The notes: generated by a model from the sequence alone, not told the origin. 64,000 bases of DNA from JANMJD01 sp963828405 (GCA_963828405.1 CAWHEG010000031.1:1116001-1180000), one strand, 5' to 3'. Shown: positions 27,627-36,779, counted from the first letter of the stretch. Made by a program: numbers and translations.

Positions 27627-28247
27627 ATGGACCTGCTGACCGAGATCGCGGCCGAGCGACGAGCCGTTGCCGACATGCTCGAATCCCTGACCGACGACCA
27701 GTGGAACACGCCCAGTCTGAGTACCGGCTGGACCGTGCGTCACGTGGCCGCCCACCTCACGATGGGGTTCCGCTACTCGGTCCCCAAGATCGCCTGGCAG
27801 ATGCTCAAGGCCCGGGGGGACTTCAACAAGGTCGCCGACCGGATCGCCAGGGCGGATGGTTCCAAGCTGTCGACCGCCGAACTGGTCGACATCATCCGCC
27901 GGAACGCCGACAACCGGTTCAAGCCCCCGGGCTCCGGGTACGAGGCGCCGTTGAGCGACGTGGTCGTCCATGGCCTCGACATGCGCCGGCCCCTCGGCAT
28001 CGAGCGTGACATCCCGTTCGATCGCCTCGTCGTGGTCCTCCGCACGGCGGTCGAGGCCAAGGCCCGCAAGTTCTACGGTAACGACATCTCCGGCGTGACC
28101 TATCGGGCCACCGATGGACAGTGGACGTTCGGCACCGGACCCGAGGTCCATGGTCCGGCCCAGGATCTCGCGCTGTTCCTCTCCGGCCGCCGGGCGGGTC
28201 TCGAGCGCCTGGCCGGCGACGGTCTGCGGGTGCTCGAGTCGCGTTGA
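27627..28247 (+). CDS. Maleylpyruvate isomerase family (DinB-fold, mycothiol-dependent type)
   Basis: 206 residues from ATG 27627 (GTG 27609 is possible). DinB-like four-helix fold: MDLLTEIAAERRAVADMLESLTDDQWNTPSLSTGWTVRHVAAHL, with the metal-binding His in VRHVAAHL and a second site at DVVVHGLDMRRPLG. Family members use mycothiol as cofactor in maleylpyruvate isomerisation or other thiol chemistry. Mycothiol use here is an inference from family and taxon. Lies 35 bases after the hydratase gene. Confidence 0.82.
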   Translation: MDLLTEIAAERRAVADMLESLTDDQWNTPSLSTGWTVRHVAAHLTMGFRYSVPKIAWQMLKARGDFNKVADRIARADGSKLSTAELVDIIRRNADNRFKPPGSGYEAPLSDVVVHGLDMRRPLGIERDIPFDRLVVVLRTAVEAKARKFYGNDISGVTYRATDGQWTFGTGPEVHGPAQDLALFLSGRRAGLERLAGDGLRVLESR

Positions 28248-28270
28248 CGTGACCGGATCCGGCGACGGCC

Positions 28271-28648
28271 TCAGTCCTCGAGGTAGGCGATGAACTCGCA
28301 GGTGATCGTCGACTGACCGCCGGCGATCTGGGTGTGGCGGGCCGGGCGCGACGCCGGGTCGGGGAAGTGTTCGACCCAGATCGGGTTGCCGGCGTCGCGG
28401 TACGAGGCGTCGGGCACGTAGAACGTGATCCGGGCCACGTGGCGCCAGTCGCCGCCGGCGGCGTGGAGCATCTCGCCGATGTGGTGGAAGCAGTTGGCAT
28501 ACTCGTCCTCGGCCGTCTCAGGGGCACGGCCACCGGGGGGCTGTCGGCCGACGATCACCGACGAGACGAGCAGCGGTCCGATCCTCGACGCCGCCGGGAT
28601 CGGGTTGGTGTGCCGGAAACTCCCGATGTCGATCGACTCCCGGGCCAT
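28271..28648 (-). CDS. RidA family protein
   Basis: 125 residues. RidA/YjgF fold: FRHTNPIPAASRIGPLLVSSVIVGRQP at the N-terminus, then CFHHIGEMLHAAGGDWRHVARITFYVPD and a C-terminal SxxTCEFIAYL in place of the usual catalytic R-x-x-x-x-E; the family's active Arg is not obvious, so enamine/imine deaminase activity is uncertain. It begins one base after the stop of the RraA-like gene, so the two are co-transcribed and possibly linked to the neighbouring catabolism. Confidence 0.8.
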   Translation of the reverse strand: MARESIDIGSFRHTNPIPAASRIGPLLVSSVIVGRQPPGGRAPETAEDEYANCFHHIGEMLHAAGGDWRHVARITFYVPDASYRDAGNPIWVEHFPDPASRPARHTQIAGGQSTITCEFIAYLED

Positions 28649-28649
28649 C

Positions 28650-29400
28650 TCAGGTTCCGCCCCGCACGCCGGGATGCCGGGCCGCGAACCATGCCTCGTA
28701 TTCGGGACGGCGCTCGGACGAGATCGGGAACACCCCGATCGTGCTCTCGCCGGCGGTGACTCGCTCGAAGGCCCACGTCTCCTCCGCTTCCATCGTCACC
28801 GCCTCGGCGGCGATCTCGACGACGAGGGCGGCGGGGATGACGACGGCGCCCTCGCCGTCCCCGACGACGATGTCGCCCGGGAAGACGGTCACACCGGCGC
28901 AGGAGATCGGGATCTGATGATCGAGCGGCATGTGCAGGCGGCCGAACGTGGCCGCGTGCGACGCGTAGTGATACACCGGGATGTCGAGCTCGGCCACCGC
29001 CGGGGTGTCGCGCACCGCTCCGTCGGTGACGATCCCTGTCGCCCCGAGGCGCAGCGCGCGGCATCGCGAAGATGTCGCCGAACGTACCCGCCCCGCCCTG
29101 GCCGCCCGCCTCGATGATCAGCACCTCGTCGGGTTGCATCGACTCGATCGCCCGGCGCTGGGCGTTGACGCCGGGGGCGGTGAGCGCCGGGCCGACGTCC
29201 TCACGCAGGGGGACGTAGCGCAGCGTGTGGGCGTACCCGAGCAGCCGTTGGCCGGGCTTGATCGGCCGCAACCCGGTCAGGAAGCTGCTTCTGATCCCCC
29301 GGCGCTGGAGCAGGTTGGTCAGGGTCGCCGTCGACACCGAGCCGAGTCGGGATCTGAGCTCGTCGGTGAGGACGACCGGGCGGGGATGCTCGTCGGGCAT
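28650..29400 (-). CDS. RraA-like / 4-carboxy-4-hydroxy-2-oxoadipate aldolase-like protein, one-base frameshift
   Basis: From ATG 29400 the frame encodes VVLTDELRSRLGSVSTATLTNLLQRRG and VLIIEAGGQGGAGTFGDIFAM; after about 29052-29064 coding passes to another frame beginning LRLGATGIVTDGAVRDTP and ending at 28650. GGxGGAxxGDI and GxVTDGxxRD are the substrate- and metal-binding motifs of the RraA/HMG-aldolase fold. The span is 751 bases, one over a multiple of three; deleting one C/G in GCGCGGC restores an unbroken protein of about 249 residues. The motifs allow either an aldolase acting on 2-oxo acids or a regulator fold; the catabolic surroundings favour the aldolase. Confidence 0.8.
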
Positions 29401-29459
29401 CGCCCCAGTCAACCACGCCCGCCGATCGTCCGGTGGCGTGACCGTGGGTCGGCAAGCGG

Positions 29460-31334
29460 TTACAGCTGGTTGACGGCCTCGGCATCGGGACCGACGTGGA
29501 TCGGGATCGAAACGACGGCGGTGTGGGGGCGGTAGAGCAGCCGTGCCTTGAGGGCGAACGCCGTGCCGTTGTGCAGCCACTGGGTCCGCCACGACGTGAC
29601 GAACTCGGGAATGACGACGGTGATGATGTCGCCCTCGTGGTCGGCGTCGAGGCTGTCGATGAACTCGAGGATCGGCCGGGTCAGTTCGCGGTAGGGCGAC
29701 TCGACGACCTGGAGGTCGATCGGGATCTGGAACCGGGCCCACTGCTCGCGGATCCGCGCCTCGTCCTCGGGGCCGCTGATCACGGTGACGGCCACGATGC
29801 GGTCGGGGTTGAGCGAACGCGCGTACTGCAGCGCATGGAGCACGCCCTTGTTGACGGCGCCGACGAGCACGACCATCGTGTGCGACTCGCGCGGCGCCCG
29901 GTAGCCCGGTTCGATCATCATCGCCCGGCGGCCCATCCCATAGTGCTTGCCGATGGCGATGAACCCGGCCACCATCATCGGGATCAGCAGGGCGGGGATG
30001 AAGGCACCCTCGGTGAACTTCGAGACGACCACGATGGTGGCGATCAGGCCGGTGCTCACCGCACCGACGCCGTTGATCGTCGCTGCCAGCTGCCAACGGC
30101 CCTCGCGGTGCCGGCGGTGGTGGATCACCATGCCGGTCTGGCTGAGGGTGAAGCCGGTGAACACCCCGAAGGCGTACAGCGGGATCAGCTTGGAGATGTC
30201 GCCCTTGAAGACGACGATGAGGATGCCGGCGATGACCGCCAGGAACACCACGCCGTTCGAGAACACCAGGCGGGCGCCCTTGTTGAAGAACTGCCGGGGA
30301 AGGAAGCCGTCCCGGGCGATGATCGAGGCGAGACGGGGGAAGTCGGCGTACGCCGTGTTGGCCGCCAGGATGAGGATCAGGAAGGTGGCGATCATCGTCG
30401 CCCAGAACAGCACGCCCTTGCCACCGTAGAGGTACTCGGCCATCAGGCCCAGTCCGTTGCCGTCGTGCTCGCCCCGGAACGGCTTGAGGTGGGCGGCGAC
30501 GACCGAGATGCCGAGGAACCCGGCGCCGAGGATGATGCCCATCCACACCAGCGTGGTCGAGGCGTTCCTCGATTCCGGCTTCTCGAAGGCGGGCACGCCG
30601 TTCGACACCGCCTCGACGCCCGAGAGGGCCACCGCTCCCGAGGAGAAGGCGCGCAGCAGCATGTAGAGACCGAGGTCCTTGGCCAGTTCGGACTGCTCGA
30701 CCGCCTCGGCGCTGAGCAGCGACCCGGGGATCGGACCGACGTGCTGGACGAAGATCCGCCACAGCCCGGTGACGATCAGCAACGCCAGCATGAGGACGTA
30801 GAAGTACGTCGGTCCGGCGAACGCCGCCCCCGACTCCTTGACGCCGCGCAGGTTCATCACGGTCATCACGAACACGCAGGCCAGGCAGATGGGCACCGCC
30901 CATTCCTTGCCCAATCCGGTGGCGGTGCGGATGGCGAGCACGCCGCCGGCCACGCTCACGGCCACGGTCAGGATGTAGTCGACGAGCAGCGAGGCGCCGG
31001 CCACCAGCGACGGCACGACACCGAGGTTCTCCCGACTGACGATGTAGGCGCCGCCGCCCGACGGGTAGGCGAAGATCGTCTGGCGGTACGACACCACGAC
31101 GATGGCGAGCAGCACGCACACCACGATGGCGATCGGGATGAGCGGCCCGAAGGCGACCGAACCGATGCCCGCCTGGAGCAGGAGCACGGCGACGATCTCG
31201 TCGGTGGCATAGGCCGTCGACGAGACGGCATCGGAGGCGAAGACGGGCAGCGCGATCTTCTTGCTGAGCCGCTGGTGGTGCTCGTCAGTGCTCGGGATCG
31301 GCTTGCCGACGAGCATCCGCTTGATTCTGGTCAT
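29460..31334 (-). CDS. APC superfamily transporter, KimA-type potassium permease
   Basis: 624 residues: twelve hydrophobic helices of the APC fold (about residues 25-470) followed by a soluble cytoplasmic domain of about 150 residues. The start SKKIALPVFASDAVSSTAYATDEI and YPSGGGAYIVSRENLG match the KimA (formerly YdaO) K+/H+ symporter group, and the C-terminal domain resembles its nucleotide-sensing part, which binds c-di-AMP in Bacillus. Potassium as substrate is also supported by the neighbouring kdpE, kdpD and kup genes. An OmpR-type direct repeat lies about 95 bases upstream of the start. Confidence 0.85.
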   Translation of the reverse strand: MTRIKRMLVGKPIPSTDEHHQRLSKKIALPVFASDAVSSTAYATDEIVAVLLLQAGIGSVAFGPLIPIAIVVCVLLAIVVVSYRQTIFAYPSGGGAYIVSRENLGVVPSLVAGASLLVDYILTVAVSVAGGVLAIRTATGLGKEWAVPICLACVFVMTVMNLRGVKESGAAFAGPTYFYVLMLALLIVTGLWRIFVQHVGPIPGSLLSAEAVEQSELAKDLGLYMLLRAFSSGAVALSGVEAVSNGVPAFEKPESRNASTTLVWMGIILGAGFLGISVVAAHLKPFRGEHDGNGLGLMAEYLYGGKGVLFWATMIATFLILILAANTAYADFPRLASIIARDGFLPRQFFNKGARLVFSNGVVFLAVIAGILIVVFKGDISKLIPLYAFGVFTGFTLSQTGMVIHHRRHREGRWQLAATINGVGAVSTGLIATIVVVSKFTEGAFIPALLIPMMVAGFIAIGKHYGMGRRAMMIEPGYRAPRESHTMVVLVGAVNKGVLHALQYARSLNPDRIVAVTVISGPEDEARIREQWARFQIPIDLQVVESPYRELTRPILEFIDSLDADHEGDIITVVIPEFVTSWRTQWLHNGTAFALKARLLYRPHTAVVSIPIHVGPDAEAVNQL

Positions 31335-31425
31335 GTCATCCCGGGTGGAGTGACCCCGGCTCCGGGGCGGTCATCTCGATCTCGACGCGACGCAGTCCAG
31401 TGGTCGGCGTGCCTGCTCGCACGTC

Positions 31426-31465
31426 CTTAGCGAGTTCTTAACGCCGTCGGGCGCGATCTCTACGC
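31426..31465 (-). promoter_or_regulatory. OmpR/KdpE-type direct repeat upstream of the KimA-like gene (copy A)
   Basis: On the minus strand, GTTAAG-N5-GCTAAG (31442 down to 31426), two 6-base half-sites with an 11-base period, the architecture of OmpR/PhoB-family operators. It is preceded by GCGTAGAGAT and CCGACGGC, also present in copy B at 31917-31957. The first bases include the stop codon of the upstream gene. Confidence 0.6.
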
Positions 31466-31885
31466 CGTGTTCGCTGTCTCGGGGTCCCGCTGGAGCTGGG
31501 CATCGGGTCCCGGTGCTCGCCTGTCGGCCATCGGCGGTGGGCCAGGCTCCGGCCGCCGATGGATGCCGCGACGGGCCAGCCACCGAGGCACTCCGGCCGC
31601 GATGCCCAACAGCACGGCGAAGGCCCCGAACTCGGCGAGTGTGCGGCCCGGTCCGACCATCGCCCGCTCGGCAACGGCGACGAAGCCGCAGCCGACCACC
31701 ATCGCCATGAAGCCCCCTCCCTCGGGCGACATCCGCCGGGCGGCGACGGCGACGATCACGGTCATCAACGCCAGCGCGACGACGGGAGAAGGATCGACGA
31801 CGACGACCGCAGTCGTCGCCGCAGTGGCCAGCACTGCGGATCGGAGAGATCGACGGTTGTCGGCGCCAGTGGTCACAAGGTGCAT
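31460..31885 (-). CDS. Small membrane protein of unknown function in the potassium cluster
   Basis: 141 residues from ATG 31885. Three to four hydrophobic segments (about residues 15-35, 36-50, 58-75, 85-100: SAVLATAATTAVVVVD, VVALALMTVIVAVAA, GFMAMVVGCGFVAVA, FGAFAVLLGIAAGV) followed by a proline/arginine-rich cytoplasmic tail. No family recognised. It lies between kdpE and the KimA-like gene on the same strand and carries its own copy of the regulatory repeat, so it probably belongs to the potassium response. Confidence 0.6.
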   Translation of the reverse strand: MHLVTTGADNRRSLRSAVLATAATTAVVVVDPSPVVALALMTVIVAVAARRMSPEGGGFMAMVVGCGFVAVAERAMVGPGRTLAEFGAFAVLLGIAAGVPRWLARRGIHRRPEPGPPPMADRRAPGPDAQLQRDPETANTA

Positions 31886-31916
31886 CAAAGCGCTGCGCCG
31901 CCACGGCCGGCGAGCG

Positions 31917-31957
31917 CTTAGCGCCCCCTTAGCGGTGCCGTCGGGAATCTCTACGCG
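31917..31957 (-). promoter_or_regulatory. OmpR/KdpE-type direct repeat downstream of kdpE (copy B)
   Basis: Minus strand GCTAAG-N5-GCTAAG (31933 down to 31917), a perfect 6-base direct repeat with an 11-base period, 32 bases before the small membrane-protein start. Like copy A it is preceded by GCGTAGAGAT and CCGACGGC and overlaps the preceding stop codon (kdpE). Confidence 0.6.
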
Positions 31958-32655
31958 TTGGGCGTGCCCGAGGGCCGCGGGCCGGGTTCGAAGCGATATC
32001 CGACGCCCGGCTCGGTGCAGAAGTAGCGTGGCGTGCCGGGTACGGGCTCGAGCTTGCGGCGAATGTGAGCCATGTGGACCCGCAGGTAGTTGGTCTCGTC
32101 GCCGTACTGCGGGCCCCACACCTCCTGCAGGAGTTGGCGCGAGGTGACCAGCTTGCCGGCGTTGCGGGCGAGCACCTCGACGAGGTGCCATTCGGTGGGC
32201 GTGAGCTTCACCGGGACGCCGTCGACGTTCACCCGGTGGTCGGCGAGGTCGATCGACAGATGTTCGGTGATGATCAGCGGCTGGCTCTCGTCGACGATGC
32301 CGCGACGCAGCGCGGCCCGCAGGCGGGCGAGCAACTCACCCATGCCGAATGGCTTCGTCACGTAGTCATCGGCGCCGGCATCGAGCGCCGCGACCTTGGC
32401 CGCCTCACCGTCGCGGGCCGACAGCACGATGATCGGGGCGGCCAGCCAACCCCGCAGTCCCCCGATCACCTCGATGCCCGAGATACCCGGTAGCCCCAGG
32501 TCGAGGATGACGGCGTCCGGCCGGCGGTCGGCCGCCATCGCCAGGGCCTGCTCTCCCGTGCTCGCGGTCATCACCTCGTACGAGCGGGCCCTGAGGTTGA
32601 CGGCCAACGCCCGGAGGATCTGGGGTTCGTCGTCGACGCAGAGGATGACGCTCAT
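31951..32655 (-). CDS. kdpE: Response regulator, KdpE type
   Basis: 234 residues from ATG 32655 (a GTG lies nine bases earlier). Receiver domain: acidic pocket DDE, phosphoacceptor Asp in VILDLGLPGISG, Thr/Ser in VLSARD and Lys in DYVTKPFG. The C-terminal winged-helix (OmpR type) has LTPTEWHLVEVLARNAGKLVTSRQLLQEVWG and NYLRVHMAHIRRKLE. KdpE members control high-affinity potassium uptake; here no kdpFABC genes are present. The start overlaps the kdpD stop (ATGA), the usual coupling of kinase and regulator. Direct repeats that suit this regulator follow it. Confidence 0.92.
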   Translation of the reverse strand: MSVILCVDDEPQILRALAVNLRARSYEVMTASTGEQALAMAADRRPDAVILDLGLPGISGIEVIGGLRGWLAAPIIVLSARDGEAAKVAALDAGADDYVTKPFGMGELLARLRAALRRGIVDESQPLIITEHLSIDLADHRVNVDGVPVKLTPTEWHLVEVLARNAGKLVTSRQLLQEVWGPQYGDETNYLRVHMAHIRRKLEPVPGTPRYFCTEPGVGYRFEPGPRPSGTPNA

Positions 32656-34514
32656 CCGTTCCACACTGGCAGACGGACGACGGCCGTGAGGCCACCGCCC
32701 GACGTCTCGGTCAGTTCGAGCTCACCGCCCTGTGCCTTGGTGAAGCCGTCGGCGATGGCCAGCCCCAACCCGACGCCGACCGTCGACTCTCGATCGCCCA
32801 AGCGGCGGAACGGCAGCCGCGCCGTCGCCCGCTCCGTCACCGGGATGCCCGGTCCGTGGTCGATCACGTGGATCTCCGTGGTGTTCTCGTTCGTGACGAC
32901 ACCGACGGTCACGACCTCGCCGGGCGGTGAGAACTTGAGGGCATTGGCGACGAGGTTGGCGACGACCCGTTCGAGCAGGGCGCGGTCGGCAGCGAGGTCG
33001 ACCGCGGCCGCCGGGGAGTCGAACTGCACGCGACGCGCCGCGGCGCCGACACTGTGGATCGCCGTCGGGACGACCTCCTCGATGGCAACGGCCTGGATGT
33101 TGACCGGGAGCTCGCCGGCGTGCAGCCGGCTCAGATCGAGCAGATTGGAGACCAGCGCCGTCAGCCGATCCGTTTCGGATTCGATCGTGGCGAGGAAGTC
33201 CTGACGTTCTTCTTCCGGCCACTCGATCTCGGGGTCCCGCAGGCTCGACACGGCGGCCTTGATCCCGGCGAGCGGTGTCCGCAGGTCGTGGGACACGGCC
33301 TGGAGCAGCGCATCGCGCAGCGCGTTGGCCTGTTCGAGCGCCGCCGCCCGACGGGCGGCGGCGGCGAGCCTCGAACGTTCGAGCGTGGCCGAGAGCTGGG
33401 AGGCGAACGCGTGGACAACCCGGCGGTCGTCGGCCGACAGCCCAGGGCCGCGGAGGGCGAGCACGACGCCGTCGCCGAGGGACTCGACGACGTTCGCCTC
33501 GCGGGGGTTCGTCGGAGCCCGGCCCGAGGACGCCGTCGCCACCCACTCGCCGGTACCGCCACGCTCCAGGACGGCGACACCGTCGAGGGTGAAGGTCGAC
33601 CGGAGATGATCCACGAGCGTGCCGATCGGGTCCTCCTGGCTGAACGTCGTGGCCAGCCGGGCCAGCGTCTCGGCCTCGGCCCGGGCGCGCTGGGCCTCGG
33701 CGTCGCGCCGTATGGTGCTCGAGACGAACGAACTGACGATCACTGCCGTGGCGACGAAGACGATGAGGGCGATGAGGCTTTCGCGTCGGGAGATCTCCCA
33801 CCGATGGTACGGCGGCGTGAGATACCAGTTGGCCATCAAGAAAGCGGCGATCGCCCCGACGACCGCCGGCGCCCGACCACCGATGGCGGCGACGCCGATG
33901 ATCACGAGGAGCAGGATCAACAGGTCGGCGGAGAGGCTGATGTCCCGACGCTCGATGACGAGCAGGGCGATGACGAGTGGCAGACCGATCGCCGCCGCCA
34001 TCCATCCGAGCAGGCGCCGTCGAGCCGGCAGACCGGCGGTGGGCCGGTTCCGACGGATGGCCGCCGGTCGGTGCGGTGGTGATCCGCTGCCGGCGACGAC
34101 GAGCACGTCGATCGATCCGGCGAGGCGCACGACTTCGGCGACGGACGATCTCCCGACGAGCCGCTGCCATCGACTGGGATTGGCGGCCCCGACGATCAAC
34201 TGGAGTGCGCCCTCGGCGATGGCGAACTCGACCAGTCGGGCCGCCGGGTCGTGGCCGACGATCTCGCGGTACGAGGCGCCCTGGTCGTCGAGCGTGGCGC
34301 GAACCTCTTCCAGCCCTGCGGCGCGATCGACGCTCGCCGGTGGTCGCACGTGGACGGCGATCAGGGTGGTCCGAGCTTCCCCGGCGATCGCCGCCGCCCG
34401 TGCGACCAGCTCCTGCGCTCCCGGCGCGCCGGTGACGGCGACCACGACCGGCCGATTGGCGACCGACCCGTCGACCGGTGGCAACGGCGGGTGGGCGGGC
34501 GGGTCGTGGCGCAT
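32652..34514 (-). CDS. Sensor histidine kinase, KdpD-like without the N-terminal KdpD domain
   Basis: 620 residues. Residues about 22-145 are a universal-stress-protein domain (VVVAVTGAPGAQELVARA...LIVGAANPSRWQRLVGRSSVAEVVRLAG); then four hydrophobic helices of the DUF4118 KdpD membrane region (about 165-270); a GAF-like segment; H-box SHDLRTPLAGIKAAVSSL; N-box ANALKF; G1 DHGPGIP and G2 VGLGLAI. The roughly 220-residue N-terminal Walker-type domain of canonical KdpD is missing. It should sense potassium or turgor and phosphorylate the overlapping KdpE. ATG 34514 chosen over GTG 34517. Confidence 0.88.
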   Translation of the reverse strand: MRHDPPAHPPLPPVDGSVANRPVVVAVTGAPGAQELVARAAAIAGEARTTLIAVHVRPPASVDRAAGLEEVRATLDDQGASYREIVGHDPAARLVEFAIAEGALQLIVGAANPSRWQRLVGRSSVAEVVRLAGSIDVLVVAGSGSPPHRPAAIRRNRPTAGLPARRRLLGWMAAAIGLPLVIALLVIERRDISLSADLLILLLVIIGVAAIGGRAPAVVGAIAAFLMANWYLTPPYHRWEISRRESLIALIVFVATAVIVSSFVSSTIRRDAEAQRARAEAETLARLATTFSQEDPIGTLVDHLRSTFTLDGVAVLERGGTGEWVATASSGRAPTNPREANVVESLGDGVVLALRGPGLSADDRRVVHAFASQLSATLERSRLAAAARRAAALEQANALRDALLQAVSHDLRTPLAGIKAAVSSLRDPEIEWPEEERQDFLATIESETDRLTALVSNLLDLSRLHAGELPVNIQAVAIEEVVPTAIHSVGAAARRVQFDSPAAAVDLAADRALLERVVANLVANALKFSPPGEVVTVGVVTNENTTEIHVIDHGPGIPVTERATARLPFRRLGDRESTVGVGLGLAIADGFTKAQGGELELTETSGGGLTAVVRLPVWNG

Positions 34515-34547
34515 CACGGCCCAGTCTGCTGGCGATCCGTCGACGCG

Positions 34548-36584
34548 TCAGATCTCGATCTGTGCGCCGACCTCGAAGACGTTTTCCGGTGGCAGGTTGA
34601 AGAATCGGGATGCGCTCGCTGCGGTGCGGTTGAGCACGGCGAACATCTCCTCCCGCCAGGGCGCCATGCCCGGGAGGGCCGTGATCTGGACCGACTCGCG
34701 ACCGATGAAGTAGGTCGTGGAGTCGGGGCGGTACGAGTACTCCGGATGCTCGATCGACGCCAGCGCGGCTGGGACGTCGGGCTCCTCCATGAAGCCGTAG
34801 TGCATCGAGACCTGGAAGCAACCCTCGTCGAGCTTGGCGATCCGCACCCGGTCGGCATCTTCGACACGGGGCACGTCCTCGACGTGCACCGAGACCAGCA
34901 GGGTCCGGTTGTGGAGCACCTTGTTGTGGCGCAGGTTCGTGATCAGCGCTGGCGGCGCCATGCCCGGGTCCTTGAACAGGTAGACCGCGGTGCCGGGTAC
35001 GCGGAGCACCCCGATCTCCTTGGCGCCGGCGAGGACGTCGCCGACGGGGACCTCGCCTCGGTGCATCCGTTCGGCGACGATCTGGCGGCCCTTGCGCCAG
35101 GTCGTCATCTGGGTGAACAGCAGGATTGCGACGACGATCGCGAACCAGCCGCCCTTGGGGATCTTGGGGACCTGGGCGGTGAAGAACGCGAGGTCGACCG
35201 CCAGCAGCGGGAGGGTGATCACGTTGGCCTTCAGCCTGCTCCAGCCCCAGTGGCGCTCGGCGACAACGCTGAAGATGATCGTCGTGATCGCCATCGTCGT
35301 GGTCACGGCGATGCCGTAGGCGGCGGCCAGATTGCTGGACGTCCGGAATCCGAGGACGAGGCCGACGCAGCCGATCATCAGCAACCAGTTGACCAGCGGG
35401 ACGTAGATCTGGCCGGAGTGCTCGTGCGACGTGTGGCGGATGCTCACACGGGGCAGGTAGTCGAGCTGGACGGCCTGGGCGGTCAGCGAGAAGGCACCCG
35501 AGATCAGCGCCTGCGAAGCGATGATCGTCGCCATCGTGGCCAGGATGGCCAGCGGCCAGATCGCCCAATGGGGGGCCATCTCGAAGAACGGGCTGAAGTC
35601 CTCCGAGAGGTGGCCCTCGGCGTTGCGGGCCTCGACGTGCTCGACCAGCAGCGCGGCCTGACCGAAGTAGTTGAGCACGAGGGCGGGCAGCACCATCGAG
35701 AACCAGCCGAGTTGGATCGGTCGCCGGCCGAAGTGGCCCATGTCGGCATAGAGCGCCTCGCCGCCGGTGACGACCAGGAAGATCGATCCAAGGGCGAGGA
35801 ACGAGTCGAGACGGCCGTCCTGGAAGAAGCGAACGGCATAGATCGGGTTGACCGCCTGGAGCACTCCGGGGTGGCTGATGATCTGGCGGAGGCCGAGCAG
35901 CGCCAGGACGAGGAACCAGACGACCATGATCGGCCCGAAGACCCTGCCGACTGCGCCGGTACCCCGACGCTGGACGATGAACAGCCCGACGAGGATGACG
36001 ATCGACACCGGGATCACCCAGTCTTCGAAGACGGGAGTGGCGACGTTGAAGCCGTCGACGGCGCTGAGCACCGAGATCGCCGGGGTGATCACGCCGTCGC
36101 CGTAGAGCAACGCCGTTCCGAACAGGCCGAGACCGATCACGATGCCCATCGAGCGGGTCCGCTTGCGGGCCAGGTCGGTGGGGATGACGAGTGCCGTCAG
36201 GGCGAGGATGCCTCCCTCGCCCTTGTTGTCGGCGCGCATCACGTAGACGAGGTACTTGACCGAGATGATCACGATCAGCGCCCAGAAGGCCAGGGAGCAG
36301 ACACCGTAGGCCGACCACTTCTCCAGTTGGAGCTCGTGGTTCTTGGTCAGGAACGACTCTTTCAGGGCGTACAGCGGGCTCGTGCCGATGTCGCCGTAGA
36401 CGACGCCCAGCGCGCCGAGGGCCATCGCCGCGAGGCCGGCATGGGCACCCGGGCCAGCGCCGGTGGGCGTGTGGTGCCGGTTCGGGTCGTGACCGGCGCC
36501 GCCACCGGCTCCTTCGTCGGGCTGGACGGTCTCCGGCGGCGGCGGCGGCGGAGCCCCTTCGTCAGACACAGGTTCATCGGGCAC
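34548..36584 (-). CDS. kup: Kup-family potassium uptake protein
   Basis: 678 residues from GTG 36584. After a 55-residue proline/glycine-rich hydrophilic head, the Kup core begins at ALGVVYGDIGTSPLYALKES, the family signature, followed by about twelve membrane helices (GDGVITPAISVLSAVDG, FQDGRLDSF, GGEALYADMGHFG, YFGQAALL) and a C-terminal cytoplasmic domain with the RVPGTAVYLF pattern. It imports K+ with H+. Lies 33 bases upstream of the KdpD-like gene in the same direction, so transporter and sensor are probably co-expressed. Confidence 0.94.
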   Translation of the reverse strand: MPDEPVSDEGAPPPPPPETVQPDEGAGGGAGHDPNRHHTPTGAGPGAHAGLAAMALGALGVVYGDIGTSPLYALKESFLTKNHELQLEKWSAYGVCSLAFWALIVIISVKYLVYVMRADNKGEGGILALTALVIPTDLARKRTRSMGIVIGLGLFGTALLYGDGVITPAISVLSAVDGFNVATPVFEDWVIPVSIVILVGLFIVQRRGTGAVGRVFGPIMVVWFLVLALLGLRQIISHPGVLQAVNPIYAVRFFQDGRLDSFLALGSIFLVVTGGEALYADMGHFGRRPIQLGWFSMVLPALVLNYFGQAALLVEHVEARNAEGHLSEDFSPFFEMAPHWAIWPLAILATMATIIASQALISGAFSLTAQAVQLDYLPRVSIRHTSHEHSGQIYVPLVNWLLMIGCVGLVLGFRTSSNLAAAYGIAVTTTMAITTIIFSVVAERHWGWSRLKANVITLPLLAVDLAFFTAQVPKIPKGGWFAIVVAILLFTQMTTWRKGRQIVAERMHRGEVPVGDVLAGAKEIGVLRVPGTAVYLFKDPGMAPPALITNLRHNKVLHNRTLLVSVHVEDVPRVEDADRVRIAKLDEGCFQVSMHYGFMEEPDVPAALASIEHPEYSYRPDSTTYFIGRESVQITALPGMAPWREEMFAVLNRTAASASRFFNLPPENVFEVGAQIEI

Positions 36585-36779
36585 GACGGTCGATGATAGG
36601 CGCAGGGCCGGCGTTCCGGGGTTCCGCCCAGGCGACATCGCTCCGGCCAGCAACGCCGCGGTGGCCGGCGCCGACGGCGATCGGCGCTCGAACCGCGCTC
36701 CCCGTCGATCGGCCGGGCAGGATGGGTGGATGGAACGACTGGTGGTCGAGTCCGCCCCGCACGCCGGGGACGCTGCGCC

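Noticed and set aside
29496..31430. 644-codon frame on the plus strand
   Set aside because: Antisense shadow of the KimA-like gene, rich in Asp/Gly/Arg as expected from high-GC complement reading.
31335..31459. c-di-AMP (ydaO) riboswitch before the KimA-like gene
   Set aside because: Only about 125 bases are present and I could not find the conserved ydaO core; the operator repeat explains the region better.
32722..36318. Long open frame of about 1200 codons on the minus strand
   Set aside because: It is a shadow in another frame of the kup and KdpD-like genes; the product is Arg/Pro-rich without domains.
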